Below are positions 1 to 12,500 of a stretch of DNA of 60,000 bases, piece after piece. The first letter of the stretch is position 1. Each line of letters starts with the position of its first letter. The position numbers and the translations under genes are program-made. The notes beneath the pieces are model-generated. The model ran no database searches. It saw only the letters and a list, made by a program, of their open reading frames with translations, and was not told the DNA's origin. The stretch covers positions 16,177,181 through 16,237,180 of the forward strand of contig NC_064036.1 of the NCBI RefSeq assembly GCF_932526225.1, read 5' to 3'. Source of the stretch: Nematostella vectensis (lineage: Eukaryota > Cnidaria > Anthozoa > Actiniaria > Edwardsiidae).

Positions 1-285
1 ACAAAATTACAACAAACGACAACGGCTACAAAACAACAACGGCAACAGAACGACAACGGCAACAAAACGAAAACAACAAAACGACAACGACAACAAAAGG
101 AAAAAAACAACAAAAAAACGACAACGGCAACAAACGTCAACAAACGACAGCGGCAACAAAAAGACAACGGCAACAAAAAGACAACGGCAACAAAACGGCA
201 ACGACAACAAAACGACAACGGCAGCAAAACGAAAACAACGACAAAATGACAACGGTAACAATGCAAACTAAATATTGGTAACAAC
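1..285. repeat. A/C-rich simple repeat (ACAACGGCAACAAAACG-type)
   Basis: The first 285 bases are built from degenerate copies of ACAACGGCAACAAAACG-like units, purine/C-rich on the plus strand and nearly free of T. The tract lies inside the intron that follows the last BAZ1 exon seen here (574-643, minus strand). Frames through it look open only because of the low complexity. Between 286 and 573 I see nothing but AT-rich intron. Confidence 0.75.
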
Positions 286-573
286 AAAAATTAAAACAAC
301 GGTAAGGATTATATTGATGCTGATAATTAATTGGACCAATCATGAATGAAGATGGCGGCGGGGTTACAGATGATAATTAGACTGACAATGATGATAACCT
401 GTGATCATGAACACTTCGATGATATTTATTAATGATGATGGCGATATGATAAGAAATGGTTTTGAAGGAGAAGTTTTTTGTGGTTTTCTTGTTGATTGTT
501 GATGGAGGCGAAGTTGTTATTAATGAGAATTGTGTGATAAAGATGATGATTAAGGTTAACATTGGTAACCTAC

Positions 574-3500
574 CTCGGGGTTTATTCTTCGCCGCTTTGT
601 TGACGGATTTTCTGGGGTTGCTTTCTGCTTGGTAGGTTCAGATCTAATTTCAGGATGTTGAGAGAAGCAAACACATTACTAAATGTACAGCTATGCAACA
701 GAGTTGACTGTAGGCAATATCGAAATACCTTCTAGGTTTGGGAGTCTTTGGCTGTTCATCCTCCGACTCTTCTGAATCGCTCTCAATAGCGCGGCGTTTT
801 CGCGAATTCCCGCGACTATTAGTCGCTTGCTCGCTAGGTGAGCCCCCTGCATCTTTCTTGTTTCGCGTGGTGTTGCGGGAGGAAGGTGGCTCTTCCGTGG
901 GGCTTTCTCTTCCACGACGTTGCTTCTTGCTCGGCCCAGACGAAACAGAGCTGTCGCTATCCGATCTTTCCGGGGTTGAGCTGCGCCGCTTATGCTTCTT
1001 GGCTTCAGGTTTGGTGCTTTGTTTGGCTAGGGGAAAATGATCAATAGCACTCCTAACATGTTATTTTTGTGAAACTGACTTGTCAGTAAGGTCATGCAGA
1101 TACACCAGGCCCCTTGGCCTTTGACATGCGCCTGACTTTTACTTGTCAGAGACACGGGGCCGGGAGTTTTACTTGTCAGAGACACGGGACCGGGAGTTTT
1201 ACTTGTCAGAGACACGGGACCGGAAGTTTTACTTGACAGAGACACGGGACCGGGAGTTTTACTTGTCAGAGACACGGGACTGGGAGTTTTACTTGTCAGA
1301 GACACGGGACCGGGAGTTTTACTTGTCAGAGACACGGGACCGGGAGTTTTACTTGTCAGAGACACGGGACCGGGAGTTTTACTTGTCAGAGACACGGGGA
1401 CCGAGAGTTTTACTTGTAAGAGACACGGGACTGGGACTCAAAAGAGAGAGAAACAATAAGAGCTCTAACAATTTCCATAAAAAAAACACAGACAAATTGT
1501 GATTTTTGTCACCCGCGTTTTTAATGCAATACGTGTTACGACAGAAAAAACATTAATTATTATACATAACCAAGAGAGTATGGTCACACCCTCTTGACAT
1601 AACCGATTTTCTAGAGCATACTTACAGGTGTTTTTCTTCTTAGGGTTCTTGCATCCCGAGCATACCCAAGAGCCTCTGCAACAACGCAATGGGCCAATTT
1701 AATGATTTTAAGATTACGGGCTTTAATCTGATCGTCATTGATGTTTGGGTTTAGCGGGAAAATAAACATATACATACATGATTATATACTTTAGCAATAG
1801 TACGAAGTCATTTCAAAAGTGAAAATATCATTTCCATCTACCGTAATGACTGGAATAAGCGCCCGGGTGCATGCATCCTTACGAAATGGGCGAATATAGC
1901 TGAGATAATTCATTGCGCTTATAACATTTTTGCAAAGACATTTTGTTGCCATATAAAAGCTTTGATTATATACTTTCTCTAAGAAAGGTATATATATTCT
2001 GATTAGTCAAAGTTGTTCAGCATGGCCCGCTTTCTGTGTCCTCACTGTAAAAGGTTATATGCTATCGTAAACATCCCTTTTACATTTTGTGACCTTTATT
2101 TAATCCTCACACAAGGCGTTCCGTAAATTGTCCCGATTCACTCATCCTCGTTATGTAATAACCAGGAATTCTAGAATACGCGATGGGATCATACCACGGG
2201 TTGGGCAAGTAGAACAACTGAGAGGAAGCAAAGATATCCTTTGGATTACTTTCCCGGACCCATTCACTACCTGGGCACGTAGCGTAGCGGGGGATGATGG
2301 CACTCTCGGTGGTACACACGGGGGCATCCGTCACAGCAGATCAACTCGTCGCCCCCCTGTTCACATTCGTGGCAATAATCCTCATGGCCGTCTTCTTCCG
2401 ATTCGTCACTGGAGTCATCCGAGTCATCGTCAGAACTCTGTATAGGGTTAACAAGGAGATAATGAAACCACAGAAGAATCGTACTCAAGTTAAAACAAAA
2501 ATAGGGAGCTTAAGTTGGCGAGCGACTTTCTGCATCTCCAAAGAATGCGAACAACGCAGCATTGATGGGCCAGGAATGCGGTATGTTTTGCTAATTGCAT
2601 GAGGTTCAAGTTTGTAAGGGAACAAGGGGGTAAAAAGCTAACACTGCAGTGTTTTTGAGAGAGTCGAAACACCCACCTCGTCTTCATCGTCCTGTTCCTC
2701 CGCATTGTAACTACGGTTGGTGCGCTCTCTTCGGGTTACAGGCTACGAGGTGAGAAACACAGGTCAAGAAAAGGTGTTTTGGTATATCGTTTCACAATTA
2801 AAAATAATGTCAAGAATCACAATGAAGGAAGGAAAATGCATAAGGCGTTTTGCTAGAATGCATTTATTTACTCAAAAGTAGAGGGCTTGTTGCACTGAGC
2901 TGAGAGTAGAAGTGTAATTATATGCTTTGGGCACATTTTCATCTAGTTTTTATCAGTAGCGCCTTTTTTTTTCTTTCTGCGGTGAAATTGAAAAAAAATT
3001 GCGGTGAAAAAGTCCCAAAAGTTGTGAATACAAACGTGTAACGGGGCAAGTTTTGTCTTCTGATATTCAGTCTGCCAAAACGCTTAGTTAATAAGACTTC
3101 TCTTATTAACTCTTATTTTTTTTTCTTTCTCGATTTGTGTTTGTGTGTGTGTGTTTTTTATATAAGTATGAAAAAAATATGGAAGCTCTCCTAACAAATA
3201 TTTATTTAATTAATCTGACTGTCCGAACTATCAAATATGTATTTTTCTGTTAAGATTTAGGAGGTCCGTCTCGTATAAGCCTTGCGGTTTCTTACGGTCC
3301 TCCTTGTCACACTATGTAAATTATTATATTATTATCTTTATTTTTAAAAAAGGAATTAAGTGACAAAACAATAAACTGAAACTGAAGTTGTTTCACTCAC
3401 CTTACAAGCAGGACACTTCCACTCGCCTAGGGGTATTCTATCCAGAGAGGGCCGAAGACAGAACAGATGGTAACCCATGTTACACTCATCACACAGGAGG

Positions 3501-6500
3501 AGCGTCTCATCACTGCGACTCTTACGGCGGCATACTTTGCATTTCTAGGCGAGAGGTAATACCGGGGGTTAGAATATACAAGTCCCATTATACAAGGACA
3601 TGCGCTCTGCCGTGGAAACGGACAAAGCTTTAACAGACTCAAGAATAACAGTTATAACTGACACAGGAGATGTTATGATGCGCGTTAAAGTTTTTTGTGT
3701 GGCAATCAAAAAGATTTTTTTAATCCTTATCGGCATACTTTCTTAAACTGTCAAGGTGGTCAAAAAATCGCGCGTAGAAATATATTTCATGGATGACTTT
3801 GATGAATAGTAGAAAGCCGTTAATACGAAAGGTTAGACATCTTCGGGACCCCTCCTAAGGATTCTGTTTGGAGGTAAGAGACAAGAAGTTTTCAATTAGA
3901 AAACTTCTAATGAAGGGGATAGAAGGTTAAATATGATTGAATATTGGTGAAATACAAGTGGAATGGAGTAGTAATCTTAAAGTGCCAATCAGGGCAAACG
4001 TACCACATTTTCCGCGGAGAGATCCCACACAATCGCGGAGTCGAGAATGCCTAGAAGAAGATGAAGGCGGGAGAGGGTAGATGCACTCAAGGCTGCCTCC
4101 TTCCAACAGATCACTGCCTCCTTCCCTCCCTCCTCCTTCTCCTGGTCGAAGATGCCTTTCAGGAATCGAGGAAAGACTGCTTCTTGAAGACGAACCAGCA
4201 GTTGTCCCTGATATTAAGTTCCATTAGCATTACATTTTATTGCTACCATTATCCCAGATATGTTTTCGTTTATGTCTCTAACGTGTTTGCACAAATGCAT
4301 CATCATAAATGCATATTTCTCTCTATCAATTGCGAGTCAATTTCAAATCCAAATTGCATTCTCATTCTTTCTTATTCGTTCTTGCATAAGATTTATGCTT
4401 TCCAATTCGACAATGATCCTAAACGTGACTCTAACGTATCCTTCACATCTACTACCCTTAGTGTGTTGCCACATAATAATAAAATGGTAATAAAACTAGG
4501 AAGATGTATTACCATTTTATTCCCCTTCTCGACTTGCTTGTGGAACTTGTCCATGTTGGGTAGGTCACCAAGGTTGCCTCTGACCATCCGGTCCACGACG
4601 TCAAGGAGATCCTATAGGAATCAAGCTCGCCAGATGAACATTACATTAATAAAATATCTAACTAGAATCTAATAAGTCTCGGGAACTTACCTCCTTTAAA
4701 TAGGAGAGCAGTTCGTTTCCCTCTGATGTCTCAGTAGGGGCAATGGATAACCTTAATGAATAAAGAAACGTCAGAAATGTCAATTCATCTTTGCCAATTT
4801 GTGTGTCAGCTTATACATATCTCCTCCTTCCAACCATCCTGAGGGACAAAGGAGGGTAGAGCGTTGGGGAAGAATGCAACGTAGATGAGTTAATAGCCTT
4901 TCTTATTTTCCACGTGCTTCATTACTTGCATGCCCTGCTCTCTATTTGTCAGATAATAATTTCAGTTTATTTCTCTTGTCACATAAACAATACGGATTAC
5001 AGATTCCATTCCATTTCTCACACAATGAACACTCCCAGTCACCTCAATATACCTTTTCTTCATCACTTTTTGAATGCTGATCTCAGCTGCCTCGAGTTGC
5101 TCACGTAACTTACTCTCCCGCTCCCCACGAGGAGATAGAGCAGCTTTGAAGGCATCGATATCCGCTACATCGTCATAGTATGACCAGCTGTATGGGACAT
5201 CCCTGAACCTGATAGCAAAGCAGAGTATTTCGTTGTATTTCAAACATTTGTTTCTTAAATCTGTGAAGATAAGTTTAAGTATTCAATTCCTTGGAGACAA
5301 GAGACACCGTTTACATGATACACCCTATTTACTGCGATTTTCAATGTGCTGTAAGCCACGATAGAATTGCCAATACAAAGCCCAATCGTGTAAATCAAAA
5401 CGCTTTCTATAAGAATTTCGGTGGCTTCTGATTACAGCGAAACGCCAACCATCAAACGCAGGGGTAGTGCCAATATCTGTTCTCAATATGGCAGTTGAAA
5501 AACATCGTGGAGAGTGATTAAATAATAATTTCAAGCGTAAGGGGAAAACTCACTTCAGTCCTTTGGGTTTTTCTTGGACTTGATCAGGTTGTATTTCAAT
5601 CACCTCTGCACTCTGAGGGTTCTCCTCACTCGCATTGGTATCAACGCCACTCAGCTCCATTGGGCTCTGATGCTCCTCAGTATCTGCGTCCTTCACAGAA
5701 GAAGCCACCCTACTCTCCATTTCAGCTATCTCAGGAGCTTCCACCATGTAGTCAAGCTCTTCCTTTGACATCCAGCCATCTTCAACAAACAGGCCGCTGA
5801 CTGGTCCATCAAAGAGCCAGTACCGCCTGTGGTAGCGATCAAAACCCAGAGGTTGCTTCCTCATGCAGCACTCCAGTTTCTCAATTATTCCCTAAAGAGA
5901 CAAGGAGAACATGAAAATAAGAAGTCTACATTAATACTGCAATTCGGTACAAACCTGTTGAGACTCCCCTTTTCCCCCCACAAAGCAATGTTGTGTGAGA
6001 CGGGATGCTAATACAGTAGGCATAAAGGTTCGCGGTGTTCATCATTGGTGAGAGGGGGAAAAGTATTAAATAAAAAAAGCTGTTGAAAAATCATGGAAGA
6101 ACAGCTTTTTACCTGCCGTCTTTCTTCAAGAAGTTCCTTCTTTCGCTTCTCTTCATCACGCATTCTCCTAAATAGCAAAATTAAATTAGTGAACAATATA
6201 GTATGTTCTCTCCTCAAATAAACCCATTTATTGCCCTCTTTTTCATTTTTCATGCTTTACTTGACATTCTCACATTTTCAGCTGCTCTACGATGCATTGT
6301 GGTGGGCTTACCTTTCTCGTTCCTCTTTTTCTCTCTTTTCACGCTCATGTTGGTTTAATTCAATCATTTGTCGTCGGCTCTTTATGGTCTGAACAAGGGC
6401 ATTAGCTTCTTCCTTGTCATTTGGATCATTTTTATTTTCTTGATCCTTCCTCCCTTTATTCTCAGAACTAAGTGCTGATACGATCGATGGCTGCTTGTTT

Positions 6501-9500
6501 TGGTGTTCATCCTTGGCCCCTGTGTGAGTACAAAAGAAACAACGGTATAAAGAATAGTAACCTGAGTTTGTCTTTAGACTACTATTTGTGCATCACAATG
6601 TTAATTTTCACATAAAGAGCAAGCACAAGAGAGCCCAACTGTTTCATCTCCTTTTGCATGCATTTCACCAAATTTTGACCATGGAATTTAAACAGAAGTC
6701 GTGCTATCAACGTGCTCAATCACAATAGGCATTTCAATGTTCCCTTACCACTGTCTTTACTTGTTGTTTCAGATGCCTTGAAAGAAACAAGCATTTTAGA
6801 AAATAATTCAATTGTTTGCGAGAAACAAAAAAACCTTCCAAAAACCTACCATTGCCATAGCTATTTTCTTCTCCTTTTCCTTTTGCTTTTCAAGGCTTTG
6901 TGCCTTTTTTGAGTTTTTCTGCTCAAGCTTTCTCTCTTTCCTTTAAATATACATAAGGGTGGATGAATAAATGCAGAAAACAGTGTTATGACCATATGAT
7001 GTTGATGTCTTACCTGATGTCATCAACTTGGTCCATGCTATCCTCCAGGTAGTTATCGAGGGCATCAGTGGACAAGACATCATGACAAAGAGCAACAATC
7101 ACCTGGAACAGAAATAAATAATGTAAATGCCTGTTACAGTGAAGCAAGCAAAATCACTTGCTCTGCAGAACATTAACTCAATGCAGCTGCAAGTGGAAAT
7201 GCATTTGTGTGATACATTCAGCCTTTTCCATTAAAACCATTACTGTACAGTACAGACTGTATGTGTTTTAACATTCCGCGCGTGGATTCGGCGTGGATTC
7301 TGAGGGGATTTTACGTGGATTTTGCGTGGATTCTGAGTCCTCTTAGTTTGTCCATGCACCTCTGTGGGATCCACGCACTAAAATCCACGCAGTAGTTTTG
7401 CTCATTAAAAGATCGAGCGTACATTATATCGGAGTGACGTTACAATATATATAAAGAGAAGATAAGTGAAGGCGCTACGAAACATCAAGTTTACAAAGTT
7501 CGCTTAACTTTACACGGATACATCTGCTGACCCGAGAGGACAAATAAAACAAAAAGATATCTAAATCCATACACACATCCCCGGTGATATTGACGCATTA
7601 AAAAGATTTCTAGCAGAGAAGAGATGATTTTAGAGCCAACGGAAAGACAACATGGCAGAGTCGCGATACCCGTTGAAGGTGCAAATACACACAAATAAAA
7701 AAAAACACAAGCGCAACTTTGGTGAACTTATAATACACTGAAATTTATGGATTGAAGTTGGGTTTTTCGATTCCCCCAATAATAGAACGCCAAATACAGT
7801 TCATAATTTTAGCGGCGGGACGTTCTAAATCATTGAGTTTCTTCAAGTTCTTATGAACTTATCGAGCAAGTGTGAGATAACAGGTACTTCTTCTCTGAAC
7901 CTAAAGTTTTGGCCAGTTGATATGCGACAGTTAACTCCAAGTACGTTCGCTATTTTCATCTGTTTCTGACAAGCGTATTTTGCTTTTTGCTACTTATTTT
8001 TAATTAACATCAACATGAACACATTTTTATTGATCTTGTTGTCCTAGCTGTTGTTATCCCAACAGAAGAAATGGGAAGGAAATTTCACCTTAAGTTTTTC
8101 TTGGGGATCAAGAGTAAAAAATTCCCTTTTCTCAGTGGTCTTTACTACATCCAGGACCTGTGGATTTGTACAAAAACAAATAGAAATATTACTTATGAAT
8201 TTTCAAAAAAAAAGATAATACATGTGATTTAGGGCTTTGCTACCAATACACATTACTGTAAGGTATTCGCTTTGGTTGAAGCGATTGTGTTATACCTGCT
8301 CATCAAGATCAAAACCCCTCCTTCCATCCTTCATTTTGGTTGCATCCATTGCTTTGGCTTGTAGGTATAACCTCGCCAGCTCAGACGCAGAATGGTTTGT
8401 CAGAGGCATGTTGGAAAGCTTCATTCCTAAATGAGCGAAGGATACTCTCTGGAATGTAATCAAGAGTAATGTGACATGTGAGTATCTCATAAGCGCTGAT
8501 GATATTATCTTGCCACAGAGTTAGTTGTATCAATGCAACCAACTAAGAAGAAGAATTTGTAACAAAACAACAAGGATTTTGGAGAGGAAAGGGAATTCTT
8601 CGTCGCCTGATACCAATGCTTTCATGATGGAATCTGAAATAAACTATCAGAGAACAATTGCTATATAAAAACCTGACAAATTTTGAAAAAAAAAATTGTT
8701 ATAAAAACATTCAAAATCAATTAAGATTTTGCATAGTAAAAAATGAGAGGAGAACCAACCTGCAGTGACAGCAAACTTCTCCTCCAAGACAAACAATTAA
8801 GACAACTCCTTACATTTAATCCTTGGAGATCCTGAAGAAGAATTTGTAACAAAACAACAAGGATTTTGGAGAGGACAGGGAATCCTTCGTCGCCTGATAC
8901 CAATGCTTTCATGATGGAATCTGAAATAAACCATCAGAGAACGATTTCTATATAAAAACCTGACAAATTTTGAAAAAAAAATTGTTATAAAAACATTCAA
9001 AATCAATCAAGATTTTGCATAGTAAAAAATGAAAGGAGAACCAACCTGCCGTGACAGCAAACTTCTCCTCCAAGACAAACAATTCCTTAAAGGCTGTTAC
9101 AAACTCCATAACCATGACTACATCTGCAAAGTTCTCTGGAGTGAGTTTATCAGGGATGACTACAGTCTTTGCTTCTGGTAGAGGAGTCAGCTCAAGTTCT
9201 GTGTCTTCAAAACGCTAGAGAAAAATGATACAACAATATATGGGAGCAAACAGAGGGAATTTGGAATTCCAGGAAATGGTGGACAGGGTGGTGTGATCAT
9301 TCAGTACCTACTACAGTGAGGGTTCAAAATAGCGGCCAGCCGGAGATAGCCAGCTGTTTTCTAGTCTTTGTTGGCTTTTTTTTCTGTATTTCGCTTTCAA
9401 AATTAGGGGATGCAGGCTTTTTGTCCACCACCAAAATCCAGAAAGCCGGCAAAATCTAGCAGATTTAAAAAGTTATTTTGAACCCTGACAGTATTTCCAA

Positions 9501-12500
9501 GAAAAAAAATTAAAAATTCTCAATTTCCCAAATCTTTTCATTACCAGAACAGAAATTTCAGGGAAAGTTACTTCTGTAAGGGAGTATAAATCTACTGTTA
9601 TTGAAACCATATATTGTGATTGCATGAACATCTTACCTTAAGTTCTTCAAGCCGTTTTCTTTCTTTCTCTTCTCTGGAAGTGCAGAAACAATATGAAATT
9701 AAGCTTAATTTGATCACTGACATGGAATTAAATAATTGCATACCTTTTTACTTTCAGCTCCAGTCGCTTCTGCTTCCTGGAAATATGCATAGAAGAATGA
9801 GTATTTTTTTGCACATGTGACCAGACATTTACTATGATCACATTCCCTTTATAGTTACGTTACTTTACCATGCCCACAAAATCATACTTTTAGGCTGGAA
9901 CTCAATCAGGAAGTTTAAGCCCCCTTTGAATGACACAAACATCAATGTTAATGTCCTTTGCCATGATGATTGGCTGGAATGGCTAATATCAATGAGACAT
10001 TACATTTTTTCTCTGTCTTTATTGGCTAGTTTACTATATTTGCTAGTTCACTACTGTGATGAAAATCTGATAACTGTATTATGCATCAAATGGTAATATT
10101 AATAAATTTCAAGAAACTAACCTTCTTTCGGCCTTGATCTTGTTCTTCTCGTCTTCACTCAGTAAATTCCACTGATGTTTTTCACGGATCCTGTCCCACT
10201 TGGTCTTCACTACTTGTTTAGCAGGAGTTGAGAGAGGGAGGTTAAGAGCACTTGGCGAATGGATATCTTGATTTAAAGCTTTGGTGATTGCGCTTGCTAA
10301 CATTTTAGGTCGGTCTTCTGTTACTGCTTGCTTGAACCTTTTTGGCAAGATAGTAAATATTATGTTAAAGGCAGCTCAGTGTTAAAGCATATAGCTTTTT
10401 GTACCTTGCGGGACAGGCTTGCTAAGTAACAAATTACTAAAAAGTGGGCCTTATATACATAATTGTGACTTACATTTCAGACAGAGTTTTCTGACGTTTC
10501 TTCCCTCCATCAGTCTCTATATTGCTGTGTTTTGTATCAATGCTGGGTGGCTTGTTCTGGGGAAGTCATTATTTCAATTTATTATTGTGCTGTCAGCTAT
10601 AAGCTTGCCACCATTATGATATAAACAAATGCCTATAAATAAATGCAAACTTACCAGATGTTTTGAGGATTTCACCCTTCCAGGAGAACAGCTTATAACA
10701 TCACCCTCACACACATTGTTTGAATGCCCAGTTGAATTTTTCAAGTCTCCAGGGCAAGTGGAGTTGTCAGATGACCCCTTTGTGGATTCTGATTTCTTTT
10801 TCTCCTTTTTACTTTCCTTTACAGGCTTGGAACTTTCATCTTTCCCTTTGTCTTTCTTCTTTTTGCGTTGTTTGTTTCCTGAGGTGTTAGTTGATTGACT
10901 GGAAAATTTCAAACATGTTGGAGTGATGTTGATTTTTCTGGCACATTTCTTCTCTGCCAAACTCTCTGAACCCAAACTCTCTGAACACTCAATGAACACA
11001 CCCCCACTTGTCTTAGTAACTTTCACTGGGGATTCTTTAAGAGAAATAGGACAATTGTCTAGAGCTACAATAGGTGCTGTCTCTGATGGAAGATCCTCAG
11101 TGTTCTTTTTGTTTTTGTCTTGTTTGTTGGACTTTCCTTTGCTTTGCTTTTTTTGAAGTGTTTCCTTTTCCTTAGATTGAGTTGAAACAGTGGCGCTAGT
11201 CGAAGGGGATCTGGCAGTGAAGGCATCCAATGTTGACTGTCTATTCACTTTGAAGCAGTCCAGACTGCGTTGCAAGGGGTCAGACTTCTTTTGTTTGGAT
11301 TTCATCTCAGGGCTGCCTCCCTTGCAGGTTTTCTTGGTGCTCTTATTCGCTTCCAATCTTGGTGTGCTTTTGTTTTCATGCTGGATTGTAACAAGTGGTT
11401 TAGCTTTACCATCCTAAAAAACAAGTTTATGTCCCATTGCTTTTTCAACATCCCTTGATTAATCACAATCAGTATTAGATAATGTACTTACAAGTTTCTT
11501 TGATTTGATTTTGCTAACTTTCTCTGGAATGTTATACTTGCTAACAAGTTCCTCCTTAGAAAAAAAACACATGCCAACGATAAAGTTTCAGTTTACTTGC
11601 AAATAACGTCATAATAAAATTACAAACCTTAATCTCTAATGGGGTTTGACCATTGAAAGGATGAGCCAGACTTGCACGAAGAAATATACCAATTAGCTTT
11701 CTTCCTGGGCGTTTACTTGCATGGCTACAGATATAGTAAAGGACATGTGACCAAGAGTGGATAGTGTCATTGGATTTATGTACCACAAAATTCAAGGGGG
11801 GAAGTGAAAAGGTATAGAGGAAGGATATGTCTTCAATAATGGACAAAATTACTGGATTTACACATAAACCCATGTATAGAAAATACAACTCAGTTTAGTG
11901 GTTTAGGGTTAAAAATACTAACAATAGATGAATCTTTTCTTTTTGAAAGTCACAATTTGGGAAGAGCATCTTTTGATCTATAGAGTAGATGTAAGAAATG
12001 GTTCCATGAACAAGACAAACCTTGATTATGAAAAGTAAATAAAATGTGCCTCATGATACCCATGGGATGCATGAGCTAAGGCATATTGTAGGTTAGTATA
12101 GGACAGAGGGGATAAGATGTCTGGAATACACTCTTTTTTTGTAAGAACATTAAATTTTCAGTTCAGGCTGGGCCATCTTTATAAGGCTAAAAAATGTTCT
12201 TAATTTTAGTGTATATATGTCATAATAAAATACCCAGCTTATAATAATGAATTATTATATAGAAGTTACACAAATGATCAATAGCAATTTTTGAGGTTGT
12301 TATCATGAACGCAATTTGATTTTGCATTTAAGAATGCATCACACCAAGAAAACAAGATTTTGCTGCTGTCTGAGCATCTTCAAATTTGGAGAAATCTCAG
12401 CAGGCTGGATGTTCTTATAAATGTTTTGTTTTTTTAATAAAAAAGAGTGTAATTGAGGTTGACTTACAGCATGTAGTAAAGCTGGGGAAGGACATGTGTG

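Noticed and set aside
1143-1502. 119-codon plus-strand and 122-codon minus-strand open frames
   Set aside because: They are translations of the 30-bp minisatellite (30 is a multiple of three) within a BAZ1 intron.
5325-5534. 69-codon minus-strand frame between BAZ1 exons
   Set aside because: No similarity to BAZ1 proteins; the flanking exons join directly in phase and leave no room for it.
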